Source of the DNA: Acidobacteriota bacterium
GTDB lineage: Bacteria; Acidobacteriota; Vicinamibacteria; Vicinamibacterales; SCN-69-37
Length of the DNA: 54,171 nucleotides
Assembly (NCBI GenBank): GCA_947467605.1
Contig: CANIII010000011.1
Location: 1 to 54,171, forward strand
Direction: 5' to 3'
Made by a program: the position numbers and the translations under genes. Of the stretch, positions 33,506 to 46,098 are shown one piece after another; positions within the stretch are counted from its first letter, which is position 1, and the number at the start of each line of letters is the position of its first letter. The notes beneath the pieces are model-generated. The model searched no databases. It had not been told where the DNA came from and saw nothing but the letters and a program-made list of their open reading frames with translations.

Positions 33506-34582
33506 TTACCGTGCGGCGAGCGAGGGCGCCGGTTTGGTGCCCATGTGCTTCAGGTAGCGATAGTGCGAGCGGAGCGCGTCTGAGAGTCTGACGGTCTCGG
33601 CGTACTGGACCTTGTGCTCGTCGCACACCTCTTTTACGACTTTGGCGAGCGCCGGGTAGTGCACGTGTGAAATGCGCGGAAAGAGGTGATGCTCACGCTG
33701 GAAGTTCAGCCCGCCGAGCGCCATGCTGAGAAAGCGGCTGTTGGTTCCGAAGTTGGACGTCGTGCGAATCTGATGCACGACCCACTCCTCGCGGAGCGGG
33801 CCGTCCTTCTCCGACGGGTGCTCCACGTTGTCGACCGTATGCGCGAGCTGAAAGACGACGCTGAAGATGATGCCCATCATCATCGAGATGGCGAGGAAGC
33901 CAAGGAGCACCGTGGACACGCTGTGCCGCGTCATCGGGACGACGAACGCGAACGACAGGTAGATCGCTTTGCCGGCGATGAGCGCGACGAGGTTGGCGCC
34001 TGTCGGCCGTTTGATGAGCTTGCCGCCCATTCGCTGGGTGATGAACGCGCGGTAGTCGCTATAGATGTAGCGCAGGTGCACGAACGAGTACAGGAACCAG
34101 AGGTAGAACTGCTGGTAGCGGTGAAACCAGTGCCACTCGTGGTCGTCGCACATGCGCGCGAACCAGCCCACTTCAATGTCTGCGTCTTCGTGCGGGATGT
34201 TCGTGTAAGTGTGGTGGTTGAGGTTGTGCTTGAACTTCCAGAAATACGAACTGGCGCCGATCAGGTCGAGCGTGAAGCCCGAGGCGCGGTTGACCCAGGC
34301 GAAGCGCGAGAACCCGCCGTGGTTCCCGTCGTGCTGCACATTGAATCCGATGCCTACGAGTGCGAGCGCCAGGATGACGGCGCTGACGATGGTGACGAGC
34401 GGGGAATCGGCTCGATACACGAGAATGTAGTAGGAGACCACGGCAGCCAGGATCAGCGCGGCGGATTTTACGTACATTTCTAGACTGTCTGTCGTGCGGC
34501 GCGATCCGAGGAAGGATCGTACGCGTTGTTCGAGAGCCAACTTGACGACGGCGGGAGAGGCGAACTCAGTTGTACTACTCAC
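33506..34582 (-). CDS. Front-end-type membrane fatty acid desaturase
   Basis: 358 residues from GTG 34582. A TATAGC hexamer lies 15 bases upstream; there is no good ATG. His boxes are QHDGNHGG (H84, H88), HNLNHHTYTN (H119, H123, H124) and a QREHHLFP-type third box with Gln in place of the first His, the mark of delta-5/delta-6 (linoleoyl-CoA) desaturases. No cytochrome b5 domain is fused, so an external donor is needed. Four hydrophobic segments include about 36-55 and 63-80. It is divergent from the topoisomerase gene and unrelated to the delta-9-type desaturase at 18.8 kb. Confidence 0.92.
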   Translation of the reverse strand: MSSTTEFASPAVVKLALEQRVRSFLGSRRTTDSLEMYVKSAALILAAVVSYYILVYRADSPLVTIVSAVILALALVGIGFNVQHDGNHGGFSRFAWVNRASGFTLDLIGASSYFWKFKHNLNHHTYTNIPHEDADIEVGWFARMCDDHEWHWFHRYQQFYLWFLYSFVHLRYIYSDYRAFITQRMGGKLIKRPTGANLVALIAGKAIYLSFAFVVPMTRHSVSTVLLGFLAISMMMGIIFSVVFQLAHTVDNVEHPSEKDGPLREEWVVHQIRTTSNFGTNSRFLSMALGGLNFQREHHLFPRISHVHYPALAKVVKEVCDEHKVQYAETVRLSDALRSHYRYLKHMGTKPAPSLAAR

Positions 34583-34623
34583 TGCTTCGGCAAGGCTATA
34601 GCACCGAGGCCTCCAGCTCGTAC

Positions 34624-34629
34624 TAAAAT
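34624..34629 (+). promoter_or_regulatory. Predicted -10 element of the topoisomerase gene
   Basis: TAAAAT, 5 bases before the GTG start at 34635, with no Shine-Dalgarno; leaderless-type spacing. Confidence 0.5.
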
Positions 34630-34634
34630 CTCCT

Positions 34635-37058
<2,424 letters not shown>

Positions 37059-37078
37059 TTTCACAACCGCGGATCAGT

Positions 37079-38128
37079 TTGTCAGGTTTACGGGGCGAGC
37101 CGAACACGCCATTTCTGACATCGCTGGTCAATGCGGGGCAACTCACCCGCGTTGAAGATGCCTATTCGGTGTGTTCGTTCACGTATTGCGGTCTGCTCGG
37201 CATCCTTTCATCAAAGTATCGACATTTGATCACCCTGCCGCGATGGAATGTGGCCGATGCACTCAAAGTGCAAGGTTACGAGACACATTTCCTGTTGAGT
37301 GGAGAACACTCGTCGTACTACGACATGCGCGCGAAGTACGGTGCCGGCGTTGACGTCTACATGGACGGCGAAGGCAAGTCTGTCGAGAGCGGTGACGATC
37401 AAGTGATGCTGCGGGCGCTCGAGGCGACGCGCTGGTCGACAACACAGCCGACGTTTCTGTTCATGCATCTGATGGCCGTTCATTCACTCGGACGACATTT
37501 GCCGGCGTATCAGCGATGGGGCAGGCCAGGCGCGTCGCTGTTCAGTGCGATGCGAGGACCCGTCGTCCGCGCCAATGACTACCGCGACAGATACCTCAAC
37601 GGCATCCTTCAGGTTGATGACGAGATCCGGCAAATCTTTGAGCTGCTCGAGCATGCCGGCGTATTGCGTGATGCGCTCGTTGTGATCACCGCAGACCACG
37701 GCGAATACCTGGGAGAGTTCGGGCGCTTCGGCCACGAATACTGGCCGTACGAACCTGTGGTGCGCATCCCGTTGTTGATATACGACCAAACCGGCGCCAC
37801 TTACCCCACGCGGGCCCTGACCAGTCAGGTCGACATCGCACCGACGTTTCTTCACGCCATTGGCGCGCCACTGCCCGAGAGCTGGGTTGGCGAACCGCTG
37901 CAATACGCTTCGGATCGTCGCGCCGTGATCGTGGGTTCGATTGAGGTTGCCGGTATCGTCGAGCAAGTCGGAACCCGGCGCTACAAGTACCTGCGGCACC
38001 GCAACACCGGACAGGAGTCTCTGTTCGAACTGACGGCCGATCCTCACGAGCAGCGCAACGTCCTGACGGATCCGTCCCTGGCTGGCATCCTCGCCTCCCT
38101 GAGGGCGCGCAGCCGGTTGATTCACTAG
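37079..38128 (+). pseudogene. Sulfatase/LtaS-like alkaline phosphatase-fold protein, 5'-truncated
   Basis: The conserved part begins at NTPFLTSLVNAGQL, which in family members lies after the first metal-binding Asp motif and the membrane helices; these are missing and the sequence abuts the topoisomerase stop. The remainder (about 345 residues) is intact: CSFTYCGLLGIL (nucleophile region), MHLMAVHSLG, the metal motif ITADHGEYLGE and a substrate-side HEYWPYEP. Only a TTG at 37079 could start it. Loss of the N-terminal metal ligands should abolish activity. Functional members transfer phospho-groups or hydrolyse sulfate esters at the cell surface. Confidence 0.75.
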
Positions 38129-38227
38129 CCAGGCGGACCGTCTCGCTGGGGCAGCGCGTTATCCCGGAAGAATGGGGGCGCCCTTCGTTCGAGCTACAAT
38201 GCCGTCTCTGTTTTCCTTGGAGGCTCC

Positions 38228-38668
38228 ATGCGTCTGTTTCGCGCGTTCTCTGTGATCACTGCGGTGTTGGTCTGCGGCCTGGTGGTGGCCGGTGCACGTG
38301 CATCTGCGCAGGGGCAGGCGCAGCAGCCGCCGCCTGGTGGTCGTCAGGGTGGCGCACCTGCGGCACCGACCAACCTGAAGGTGCTCCCGAAAGACATCGC
38401 CCGACCGGCGCTGACCACAATGATGCGCGGCTACACATCTGCGCTTGGCGTGATGTGCAACCACTGCCACGTCGAAGACATGGCGCAGCGCGCGGCTGAC
38501 GACAACCCCAAGAAAGACATCGCGCGGAAGATGATCACGATGACGATGGAGTTGAACAAGCAGCTCGACGCCATCGGCACTCCGGGCACGGCCGATGCGC
38601 CGAAAGTGACGTGCTTCACATGTCACCGCGGCGCGATCAAACCGGCGACCGCAGCCGAGATCAAGTAA
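38228..38668 (+). CDS. Diheme cytochrome c, photosynthetic reaction-centre cytochrome-like
   Basis: 146 residues; TTGGAGG 4 bases upstream of ATG, and TACAAT about 27 bases upstream, so this gene has a normal leader. Signal peptide about 1-27, then a Gln/Pro/Gly-rich linker. Heme sites: CNHCH (C77, C80, H81) within ALGVMCNHCHVED, and CFTCH (C129, C132, H133). The stretch NLKVLPKD and the helix KKDIARKMITMTMELN are typical of the reaction-centre cytochrome c subunit family that Acidobacteriota use without photosynthesis. It is a periplasmic electron carrier. Confidence 0.93.
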   Translation: MRLFRAFSVITAVLVCGLVVAGARASAQGQAQQPPPGGRQGGAPAAPTNLKVLPKDIARPALTTMMRGYTSALGVMCNHCHVEDMAQRAADDNPKKDIARKMITMTMELNKQLDAIGTPGTADAPKVTCFTCHRGAIKPATAAEIK

Positions 38669-38724
38669 CAGGTCATTAGATTTTGCTATTGGGCATTTCC
38701 TAGTCGATCGCGAAGTATCTATCT

Positions 38725-39657
38725 ATGTCTGTGATGCGGAAAGTTCTTCTCTGGGCGTCGACCAACGCATGGCTGCGCGAGCGCGCGACCCGCACCCACT
38801 TCGTGCGCATCTCCGTGCGGAAGTTCATGCCCGGCGAGCACATCGAAGATGCCATCACGGCGGCGGTGGCGCTCAAGCCCCAAGGTGTGAACGCGATCTT
38901 CACGAAGCTTGGTGAGAACATCTCGCAGCTTTCGGAAGCGCAGGATGTCTACGATCACTACATCAAGGTCCTCAGCCTGATCAAAGGCGCGGGCATCGAT
39001 GGCGAGATCTCGATCAAGCCGACGCAGCTCGGGTACGACCAGGACAAAGAGATCTGCTTCGACTACTGCATGAAGATCCTGAACGCCTGCGAAGCGCAGA
39101 ACACGCTCTTCTGGATCGACATGGAAGGCTCGATCTATACGCAGGGCACGATCGATCTGTTTAAACGTCTCCGCGCGCACTCCACCAAGGTCGGCATTGC
39201 GATTCAGGCCTACATGATCCGCACCGACAAAGACCTCGACGACCTTGCGGCCCTCGGCTCCACCATCCGCATGGTGAAGGGCGCCTACCTGGAGCCGCCC
39301 ACCGTCGCGTTTGCCGAGAAGAGCAAGGTCGACGAGCAGTACTACAAGAACTGCGCGCGCCTGTTGCAGGACGATGCGAATCGGCCGGGAGCGTTGCTGC
39401 ACATGGGCACGCACGACACGATCTTGCAGGATCGTTTGCTCGCGCTCATCAAAGAACGCCAGATCGACAAGAGCCGCTACGAATTCGCGATGCTCTACGG
39501 CATCAACACCCCGCGTCAGCTCGAACTCGCGCGTCGTGGCGAACGCATTCGCTGCCTTGTGGCGTACGGCGAATACTGGTTCCCGTGGTACATGCGGCGG
39601 CTCGGTGAACGTCCGGCGAACGTCTGGTTTGTGATCAAAAACATCTTCAAGGGGTAG
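38725..39657 (+). CDS. Proline dehydrogenase (FAD-dependent)
   Basis: 310 residues, the size of monofunctional bacterial ProDH. It oxidises proline to 1-pyrroline-5-carboxylate. TIM-barrel signatures: SIKPTQLGYD, FWIDMEGS, IAIQAYMIRT, RMVKGAYLEPP and the substrate-binding MLYGINTPRQLELARRGERIR. The C-terminal WYMRRLGERPANV has the paired Arg that bind the proline carboxylate. ATG 38725 is used; ATG 38734 is possible. No P5C dehydrogenase gene adjoins. The glycosyltransferase begins 1 base after the stop. Confidence 0.95.
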   Translation: MSVMRKVLLWASTNAWLRERATRTHFVRISVRKFMPGEHIEDAITAAVALKPQGVNAIFTKLGENISQLSEAQDVYDHYIKVLSLIKGAGIDGEISIKPTQLGYDQDKEICFDYCMKILNACEAQNTLFWIDMEGSIYTQGTIDLFKRLRAHSTKVGIAIQAYMIRTDKDLDDLAALGSTIRMVKGAYLEPPTVAFAEKSKVDEQYYKNCARLLQDDANRPGALLHMGTHDTILQDRLLALIKERQIDKSRYEFAMLYGINTPRQLELARRGERIRCLVAYGEYWFPWYMRRLGERPANVWFVIKNIFKG

Positions 39658-39658
39658 G

Positions 39659-40906
39659 TTGGCCCGCGTCGTCCTTGCCTGTTTTGGGTCGTACGGCGAT
39701 CTGTTTCCCTATCTGGCAATCGCCGCGCGCCTGAAAGCCCTCGGCCATGTGCCGGTCGTGACGTCGTGCGCGTACTACGAACCGCTTGTGAAGAATGAAG
39801 GGTTCGAGTTCCGGCCGCTGCGACCCGATGTCCAACCGAATGATCAGGACCTGCTCAAGCGGGTCATGGATCCGCAGCGCGGCTCCGAGATCATCGTCCG
39901 TGAACTCGTGGCGCCGGCGATTCGCGACAGCTACGAAGACATCGTTGCGGCGTCCGAAGGCGCGGATCTGATCGTGTCGCACCCGATCACGTTTGGGGCG
40001 CCGATGGCGGCCGAGCGATTGCAGTTGCCGTGGGTGGCGACGGTGCTCGCGCCGCTCTCGTTCTTCTCGGTGCACGATTTTCCGGTGGTGCCGAATGCGC
40101 CACAGGCGATCGTGTTGCGCCATCTGGGACCGTGGACGGGCCGGCTGATCATGAAGATGGCGCGCAAGATCACCGCGCCGTGGGTCGCGCCCGTTCGCGC
40201 GTTTCGCGCCTCGCTCGGCTTGCCGCCGTCAGGCGATCCGCTCTATGAGGGCCAGTTTTCTCCACACGGCAACCTCGCCCTGTTCTCGCGGTTGCTGGGT
40301 GCCGAGCAGCGCGACTGGCCGGCGAAGACGCGCGTGACGGGCTTCCCGTTTTTCAATCGCGCGATACCGATGCCGGCGGAGTTGAGCGCGTTCCTTGACG
40401 CCGGTGAACCGCCACTGGTGTTCACACTCGGCTCAGCCGCCGTCAGCGCCGCCGGAAACTTCTACGATGAAAGCGCCAAGGCCGCAGCGGCATTGAATCG
40501 CCGTGCGGTATTGCTCGTCGGGCGCCATCCAGAAAACATTCCGAAGCAATTGCCATCAACGATCATCGCGATTGATAGCGCGCCGCATGATCAGTTGTTT
40601 CCGCGCGCAGCCGCTGTCATTCACCAGGGTGGTGTTGGGACGACGGGACAGGCGATGCGCAGTGGCCGGCCGGAACTGGTGGTGCCGCACGCGCACGATC
40701 AGCCCGACAATGCGTTTCGCGTCAAGAACCTTGGGATCGGGCGCGTGCTGTATCCCAAGCGCTATGTTGCTGCGCGCGTCGCCACTGAGCTTGAAGCGGT
40801 GCTGACGAATCGCGCATATGCCGAGCGCGCCGACATGGTCGGCCGACAAGTGCGTGCCGAGACCGGCGCAGAGTCTGCCGTGGCCGCGATGTTGTCGGTG
40901 TTGTAG
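39659..40906 (+). CDS. GT1-family glycosyltransferase (UGT/MGT fold)
   Basis: 415 residues from TTG 39659, with AAGGGG and TAGG just upstream and no other plausible start before ARVVLACFGSYGDLFPYLAIA, the N-terminal acceptor fold. The donor-binding signature near 318-345 reads HQGGVGTTGQAMRSGRPELVVP, then HAHDQPDNAFR, as in sterol and rhamnosyl glucosyltransferases using UDP-sugars. It likely glycosylates a lipid or small molecule. One base separates it from proline dehydrogenase, so they share a transcript. Confidence 0.9.
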   Translation: MARVVLACFGSYGDLFPYLAIAARLKALGHVPVVTSCAYYEPLVKNEGFEFRPLRPDVQPNDQDLLKRVMDPQRGSEIIVRELVAPAIRDSYEDIVAASEGADLIVSHPITFGAPMAAERLQLPWVATVLAPLSFFSVHDFPVVPNAPQAIVLRHLGPWTGRLIMKMARKITAPWVAPVRAFRASLGLPPSGDPLYEGQFSPHGNLALFSRLLGAEQRDWPAKTRVTGFPFFNRAIPMPAELSAFLDAGEPPLVFTLGSAAVSAAGNFYDESAKAAAALNRRAVLLVGRHPENIPKQLPSTIIAIDSAPHDQLFPRAAAVIHQGGVGTTGQAMRSGRPELVVPHAHDQPDNAFRVKNLGIGRVLYPKRYVAARVATELEAVLTNRAYAERADMVGRQVRAETGAESAVAAMLSVL

Positions 40907-40920
40907 GGGGCGCGTACCCC

Positions 40921-41526
40921 TTATTCTCCTGGCCGGATCAGCGACATGATTCGCTTCCACAGGGGTTCCTGCGGATCGGGCGGCGGTGGGGGAGTCTTCT
41001 CGGGGGGCGGCAGGATCTCGGGCTCGTCAAGTACGGCGGCGGCCACCGAATCCAGCTGAACGATCACCTTCGCCGCGTCCTCCGCAAGCTGGCAGCCGAG
41101 CGCTTCCCCTGCGGTGCCCCAGGTGTCGATGAACGCGTCGCTCGACGTTTCCCGATCCAGCGGATCGTAGAAGGCCGCGGCATCCAGGAACGCGGCGAGG
41201 ATTGCTCGCTGCGGCACACGGCCGCCGCCGAATGCGATCGTCTGGTCGAGCTCGCGCTGCAGCGCTGTCCACGCATCTCCGGCCGCGTTGAGACCCAGGG
41301 GCGCGCCAATGCCCTGCATCGTCTCGAGCGCCGCCGCCGCAGACACCCGGTCGGTCGCATTGAGGGCCCGCCGAACGGGAATCGCAACGCTTTTGAATCG
41401 TTCGATTCGGCTCGACTCGCGTATCTGCCCGCGATCCAGCGCCGTCGGCCCATCACGCCGCACGAGGCCAGTCAGGCCCAGACGGACCTGCATGGCGTTC
41501 CGGCGGAAAGCGTGAAGGGCGTCCAC
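40921..41526 (-). CDS. Hypothetical alanine-rich protein with proline-rich tail
   Basis: 201 residues from GTG 41526; TATGCT ends 7 bases upstream. Mostly helical, Ala/Leu/Asp-rich (DRVSAAAALETMQGIG, AILAAFLDAAAFYDPLD), followed by a proline run (about 175-186, PPPEKTPPPPPDP) and an amphipathic end LWKRIMSLIRPGE. No signal peptide and no recognised domain. It is divergent from fumC with 47 bases between starts. Confidence 0.65.
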   Translation of the reverse strand: MDALHAFRRNAMQVRLGLTGLVRRDGPTALDRGQIRESSRIERFKSVAIPVRRALNATDRVSAAAALETMQGIGAPLGLNAAGDAWTALQRELDQTIAFGGGRVPQRAILAAFLDAAAFYDPLDRETSSDAFIDTWGTAGEALGCQLAEDAAKVIVQLDSVAAAVLDEPEILPPPEKTPPPPPDPQEPLWKRIMSLIRPGE

Positions 41527-41533
41527 TCCCTAG

Positions 41534-41567
41534 AGCATAAAGCGGTTGGAAGAAACGACAGTAAAAT
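41534..41567. promoter_or_regulatory. Two divergent leaderless-type promoters
   Basis: Minus: TATGCT (41539-41534), 7 bases before GTG 41526. Plus: TAAAAT (41562-41567), 6 bases before the fumC ATG at 41574. Confidence 0.55.
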
Positions 41568-41573
41568 GTGTCT

Positions 41574-42980
<1,407 letters not shown>

Positions 42981-43055
42981 TCGCTGACTACTATCGACAA
43001 CGGTAGAGAAACGACCCCGGAAACCGATCGGAACTCGGGTACCATTCCCTCGCCG

Positions 43056-44315
43056 ATGGCGGGGACCACAGCCAGTTCGTCCGGACTCGTCCGCCTCGTT
43101 CGCGGTCTGCTGGTCCGTCCACATCATGATGTCCGTGCCGCCCTGTTGTTCTGGGGCCCACTGGCCGTGGCCTGCCTCGTCGCCGGTTTCATGGTGGCCG
43201 ACAACCCGTCGCGTTCCGACGCCTACTTCGAAGTCCGCAACTGGCTGGCGATGTGGCGGTTGGGGATCAACGTCTACGAAGTGCCCGGTCTGCTCGTCGA
43301 CTACCCGCCGCACGCGCTGGTCTTCCTGTCGCCGATGATGCTGTTTCCCGCGGCCAGCGGCGAACTGGTGTTTGCGGGCTTCAACGTACTCATCTGCATC
43401 GCGACGTCGTGGACGATCGTCTCGCTCACGGCCGGTTACGCCGGCGTCTCGCTGTCACGGGTCGAGCGACTCGCCTACGTGCTGATGCTGCTCGTGTGGT
43501 CGCCCACGCGCGTCGGTATCTGGAATGGGCAGACGTCGCCGCTGCTGATCCTCTGTTGTTGTCTGGCGCTGCGCCTCTCCGCCTGGTCATCCATCGTGGC
43601 CGGCGTGTTGATGGCCGTGGGCATGAGCAAGCCCCATCTCGCACTGGGCTTTTCGCTGCTGGCCACCTTCTTCCGCATGTGGAAGATGCTGGCCGTCGCG
43701 GCGTTCACGACCATCGCCGCGGCCCTCGTCTATGTCGCCACTGTGCACAAGGGCCCGATCGAGGTGTTGCAGCAATACATCGGCAACCTGTTCTCGGTGT
43801 ACGGCGGGCCGTCGTTCCTGCGCGCTGAGGTCGACATTCGTCCATTCTTCACAGACCTGATCGGCAACTACGCGATCGCCGAACCCCTCTACCTGTTGAC
43901 TGCCTCAATTCTCGGCACGATGCTGCTGTACTTCGCGTGGCGCGGCCGTCACAACATCGACGCCGGTGTCTGGGTGATGTCGAGCGGCCTGATGTGGTCC
44001 ATCGCGATCTTTCCGTTCCGCCGCTACGGCATGCTGCTCCTCGCGCCGACCGTACTGATGTTGCTGTGGCGACCGCGGGTCAGCAAGCACACGCTGACGT
44101 GGGCCGGCGCCATCATCTTTCTGATCGCAGCCGATCTGCCGTTCGTCATTCGCCACATCGGCATGCAGTTCGGCCCGCCCTCCGGTGCGTCGTACGGGCC
44201 ATACCTGCACTACATCAATCGCATGGTGACGGTGACCTGCCTCATCGCGTCATTTGTCACGTTGGCACGGCTCAGTCGGCCCGGACTGATCCAGCGCACC
44301 CCAAAACTCAGCTAA
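43056..44315 (+). CDS. GT87-like polytopic membrane glycosyltransferase (DUF2029)
   Basis: 419 residues with about ten hydrophobic helices. The first periplasmic loop carries the FEVRNWLAMWRLGINVYE stretch and DYPPHALVFLSP motif typical of GT-C/GT87 proteins, which use polyprenyl-phosphate sugars; NGQTSPLLILCC follows. These enzymes add mannose or arabinose to lipids in other bacteria; the acceptor here is unknown. TACCAT lies 10 bases before the ATG. No polyprenyl-phosphate sugar synthase is nearby. Confidence 0.85.
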   Translation: MAGTTASSSGLVRLVRGLLVRPHHDVRAALLFWGPLAVACLVAGFMVADNPSRSDAYFEVRNWLAMWRLGINVYEVPGLLVDYPPHALVFLSPMMLFPAASGELVFAGFNVLICIATSWTIVSLTAGYAGVSLSRVERLAYVLMLLVWSPTRVGIWNGQTSPLLILCCCLALRLSAWSSIVAGVLMAVGMSKPHLALGFSLLATFFRMWKMLAVAAFTTIAAALVYVATVHKGPIEVLQQYIGNLFSVYGGPSFLRAEVDIRPFFTDLIGNYAIAEPLYLLTASILGTMLLYFAWRGRHNIDAGVWVMSSGLMWSIAIFPFRRYGMLLLAPTVLMLLWRPRVSKHTLTWAGAIIFLIAADLPFVIRHIGMQFGPPSGASYGPYLHYINRMVTVTCLIASFVTLARLSRPGLIQRTPKLS

Positions 44316-44337
44316 ACAGCGGGCGATCGTCTCGTGG

Positions 44338-45189
44338 CTAGTGTCGCGTGCCAGATGACGTCTTTTGCCGCGCCGGCACGTGCGGGTCGGCCAGCAACAA
44401 CCTGACGGTCCGCTGCCAAAACCCCCAGTCATGTCCGCCGGGCTGTTCGTGGTACTCGTACGGCAAACCGCGCGCTTTGATCGCGCGCACGAGCTCACGA
44501 TTGGGTTCGAGCCACGGGTCATCCGTGCCGCACGCCAACCAGAAATACGGCACGTCGGCTCGCGAGGCCTTCGCGGCCAGCGCATACACATCGTTGGACA
44601 CGCGCACAGTGCTGCCGATCGGTCCGAAGATACGCATGACCTCCGGCTGCGACTCGCCTCGAAACACATCGCCCGGTCGCGTGATATCAAACGCGCCACT
44701 CAAGCTGCCGACAAACGAGTACAACTCCGGATGCTTGAGCCCGGCCTTGACCGCACCATAGCCGCCCATGGACAGCCCGGCAATCATCCGCCCCTCACGC
44801 GTCGGCACCGTGCGATAGTTCGTGTCGATCTCCGCAACCAGATCTCGGGTGAGGTACGTCTCCCACGCCTCGCCGTTCGCGCCATCCACATACCAGGAGT
44901 TCGCGCCATCTGGCATCACCACAATCAACGGACGCCCCGCCACATCGTCGGCCACCGTGGTGCGGTCCGACCAGTTGGTGAACACGCCGCCATGACCATG
45001 CAGCAGATACAGCACGGGATAGCGCTCGGTGCTTTGGGCGTAGTTGTCGGGTACCAACACGCGGTAGTGGACGCGCTGCTGCAGGGCCGCACTGACGAAG
45101 AGATGATCGCGAACTTCCGTGACTGCTGAGCCGGAGACGACGGCCAGCAGGAGCGCAGCGGCCATCAGCAGCGAACGAAAGCGGACCAT
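44338..45189 (-). CDS. Secreted esterase (esterase D / feruloyl-esterase-like alpha/beta hydrolase)
   Basis: 283 residues. Signal peptide about 1-22, then the family start VRDHLFVSAALQQRVHYRVLVP. Catalytic triad: Ser in AGLSMGGYGAV, Asp in ACGTDDPWLEP, His in PGGHDWGFWQ; oxyanion region YLLHGHGG. Substrates in the family are acyl esters, including feruloyl or S-formylglutathione-like esters. The TATAGT hexamer ends 6 bases before ATG (leaderless) and overlaps the -10 of the opposite gene. Confidence 0.92.
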   Translation of the reverse strand: MVRFRSLLMAAALLLAVVSGSAVTEVRDHLFVSAALQQRVHYRVLVPDNYAQSTERYPVLYLLHGHGGVFTNWSDRTTVADDVAGRPLIVVMPDGANSWYVDGANGEAWETYLTRDLVAEIDTNYRTVPTREGRMIAGLSMGGYGAVKAGLKHPELYSFVGSLSGAFDITRPGDVFRGESQPEVMRIFGPIGSTVRVSNDVYALAAKASRADVPYFWLACGTDDPWLEPNRELVRAIKARGLPYEYHEQPGGHDWGFWQRTVRLLLADPHVPARQKTSSGTRH

Positions 45190-45195
45190 CGCCGC

Positions 45196-45203
45196 ACTAT
45201 ACT
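45196..45203. promoter_or_regulatory. Interlocked divergent -10 elements
   Basis: ACTATACT holds TATAGT on the minus strand (45201-45196, 6 bases before the esterase ATG) and TATACT on the plus strand (45198-45203), sharing four base pairs. Only one polymerase could occupy the site at a time. Confidence 0.55.
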
Positions 45204-45213
45204 CCGGGAGGTG

Positions 45214-45237
45214 ATGCTGACGGGCGACACGCCATGA
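45214..45237 (+). CDS. Seven-codon upstream ORF coupled to the methyltransferase
   Basis: GGGAGG lies 4-5 bases before ATG 45214. The frame reads Met-Leu-Thr-Gly-Asp-Thr-Pro and stops at TGA, which overlaps the ATG of the methyltransferase (ATGA). The methyltransferase ATG itself has no Shine-Dalgarno at normal distance, so a leader peptide with re-initiation is plausible. Confidence 0.4.
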   Translation: MLTGDTP

Positions 45238-46088
45238 AACCGGGTGAGCCCAGCCGCACCGCGATGGGCGTCGCCCTCCGCCGCGCCACCCATCAGCTCA
45301 TCGATCGCCCGCTCGTCTTCGATGATCCACTGGCGGTCACGATGCTCGGCGAGGAAATGGCGCAGTGGCTCCGGGCCGATCCGCGTCGCGGCGAAGCGCG
45401 TGTGGCACCGCGAGCGATGCGTGCGTTCTTGGTGGCCCGCAGCCGCATCGCTGAAGACGCCCTCCGCCGAGCCTATGACCAGGGCTGCCGACAGTACGTC
45501 GTGCTCGGTGCGGGACTCGACACCTTTGCCTATCGTCAGGCACTTGCAGACCTGCGCGTCTTCGAGGTCGATCAGCCGTGGACCCAGCAGTGGAAGCGCG
45601 CGCGGCTGGCTGACGTGGGCATCTCCGAACCCGGATCGTTGACCTTTGTCCCCGTCGATTTTGAGACCGAGATTCTTGCGACGCAACTCCAACGCGCCGG
45701 TGTCGACGCTTCGCGGCCGGTGTTCTTCTCTTGGCTGGGCGTGTCGATGTATCTCACGGAGGCCGTCGTGTGGCATACGCTCGCGACCGTCGCCGCAATG
45801 ACGAGGTCTGGTGGAGGGATCACGTTTGACTATGGCGCGACCGTGACCGGCAACAACATCAGCCACCGACTCATGGCCGCAGCTCTCGCGCGTCGAGTGG
45901 CCGCCGCCGGCGAACCGTTTCGTTCATCATTTGCGCCACAGGTGATCGCCGACCACTTGCACCGCCTGGGATTTATCGGGATCGACGATCTTGATGACGA
46001 CGCGATGAATGCGCGCTATTTTGCGAATCGTGACGACGGCCTGGCCGTCCGCGGCAGCGGGCGCATCGTCACCGCCTGGGCCGGGTAG
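45234..46088 (+). CDS. Class I SAM-dependent methyltransferase, PPM/LCMT family
   Basis: 284 residues. The family (TIGR00027 type) begins with a region like PSRTAMGVALRRATHQL and FDDPLAVTMLG. The SAM motif is QYVVLGAGLDTFAYR, followed by the acidic FEVDQPWTQQWKR, both diagnostic for leucine-carboxyl-methyltransferase relatives. Then FFSWLGVSMYLTEAVV. Bacterial members methylate small carboxyl or hydroxyl substrates, unknown here. It is preceded by a 7-codon ORF overlapping its start. Confidence 0.92.
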   Translation: MKPGEPSRTAMGVALRRATHQLIDRPLVFDDPLAVTMLGEEMAQWLRADPRRGEARVAPRAMRAFLVARSRIAEDALRRAYDQGCRQYVVLGAGLDTFAYRQALADLRVFEVDQPWTQQWKRARLADVGISEPGSLTFVPVDFETEILATQLQRAGVDASRPVFFSWLGVSMYLTEAVVWHTLATVAAMTRSGGGITFDYGATVTGNNISHRLMAAALARRVAAAGEPFRSSFAPQVIADHLHRLGFIGIDDLDDDAMNARYFANRDDGLAVRGSGRIVTAWAG

Positions 46089-46091
46089 AAT
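46086..46091 (+). promoter_or_regulatory. Predicted -10 element
   Basis: TAGAAT, 7 bases before ATG 46099; its first bases include the stop codon TAG of the preceding methyltransferase. Confidence 0.55.
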
Positions 46092-46098
46092 GCCCACG

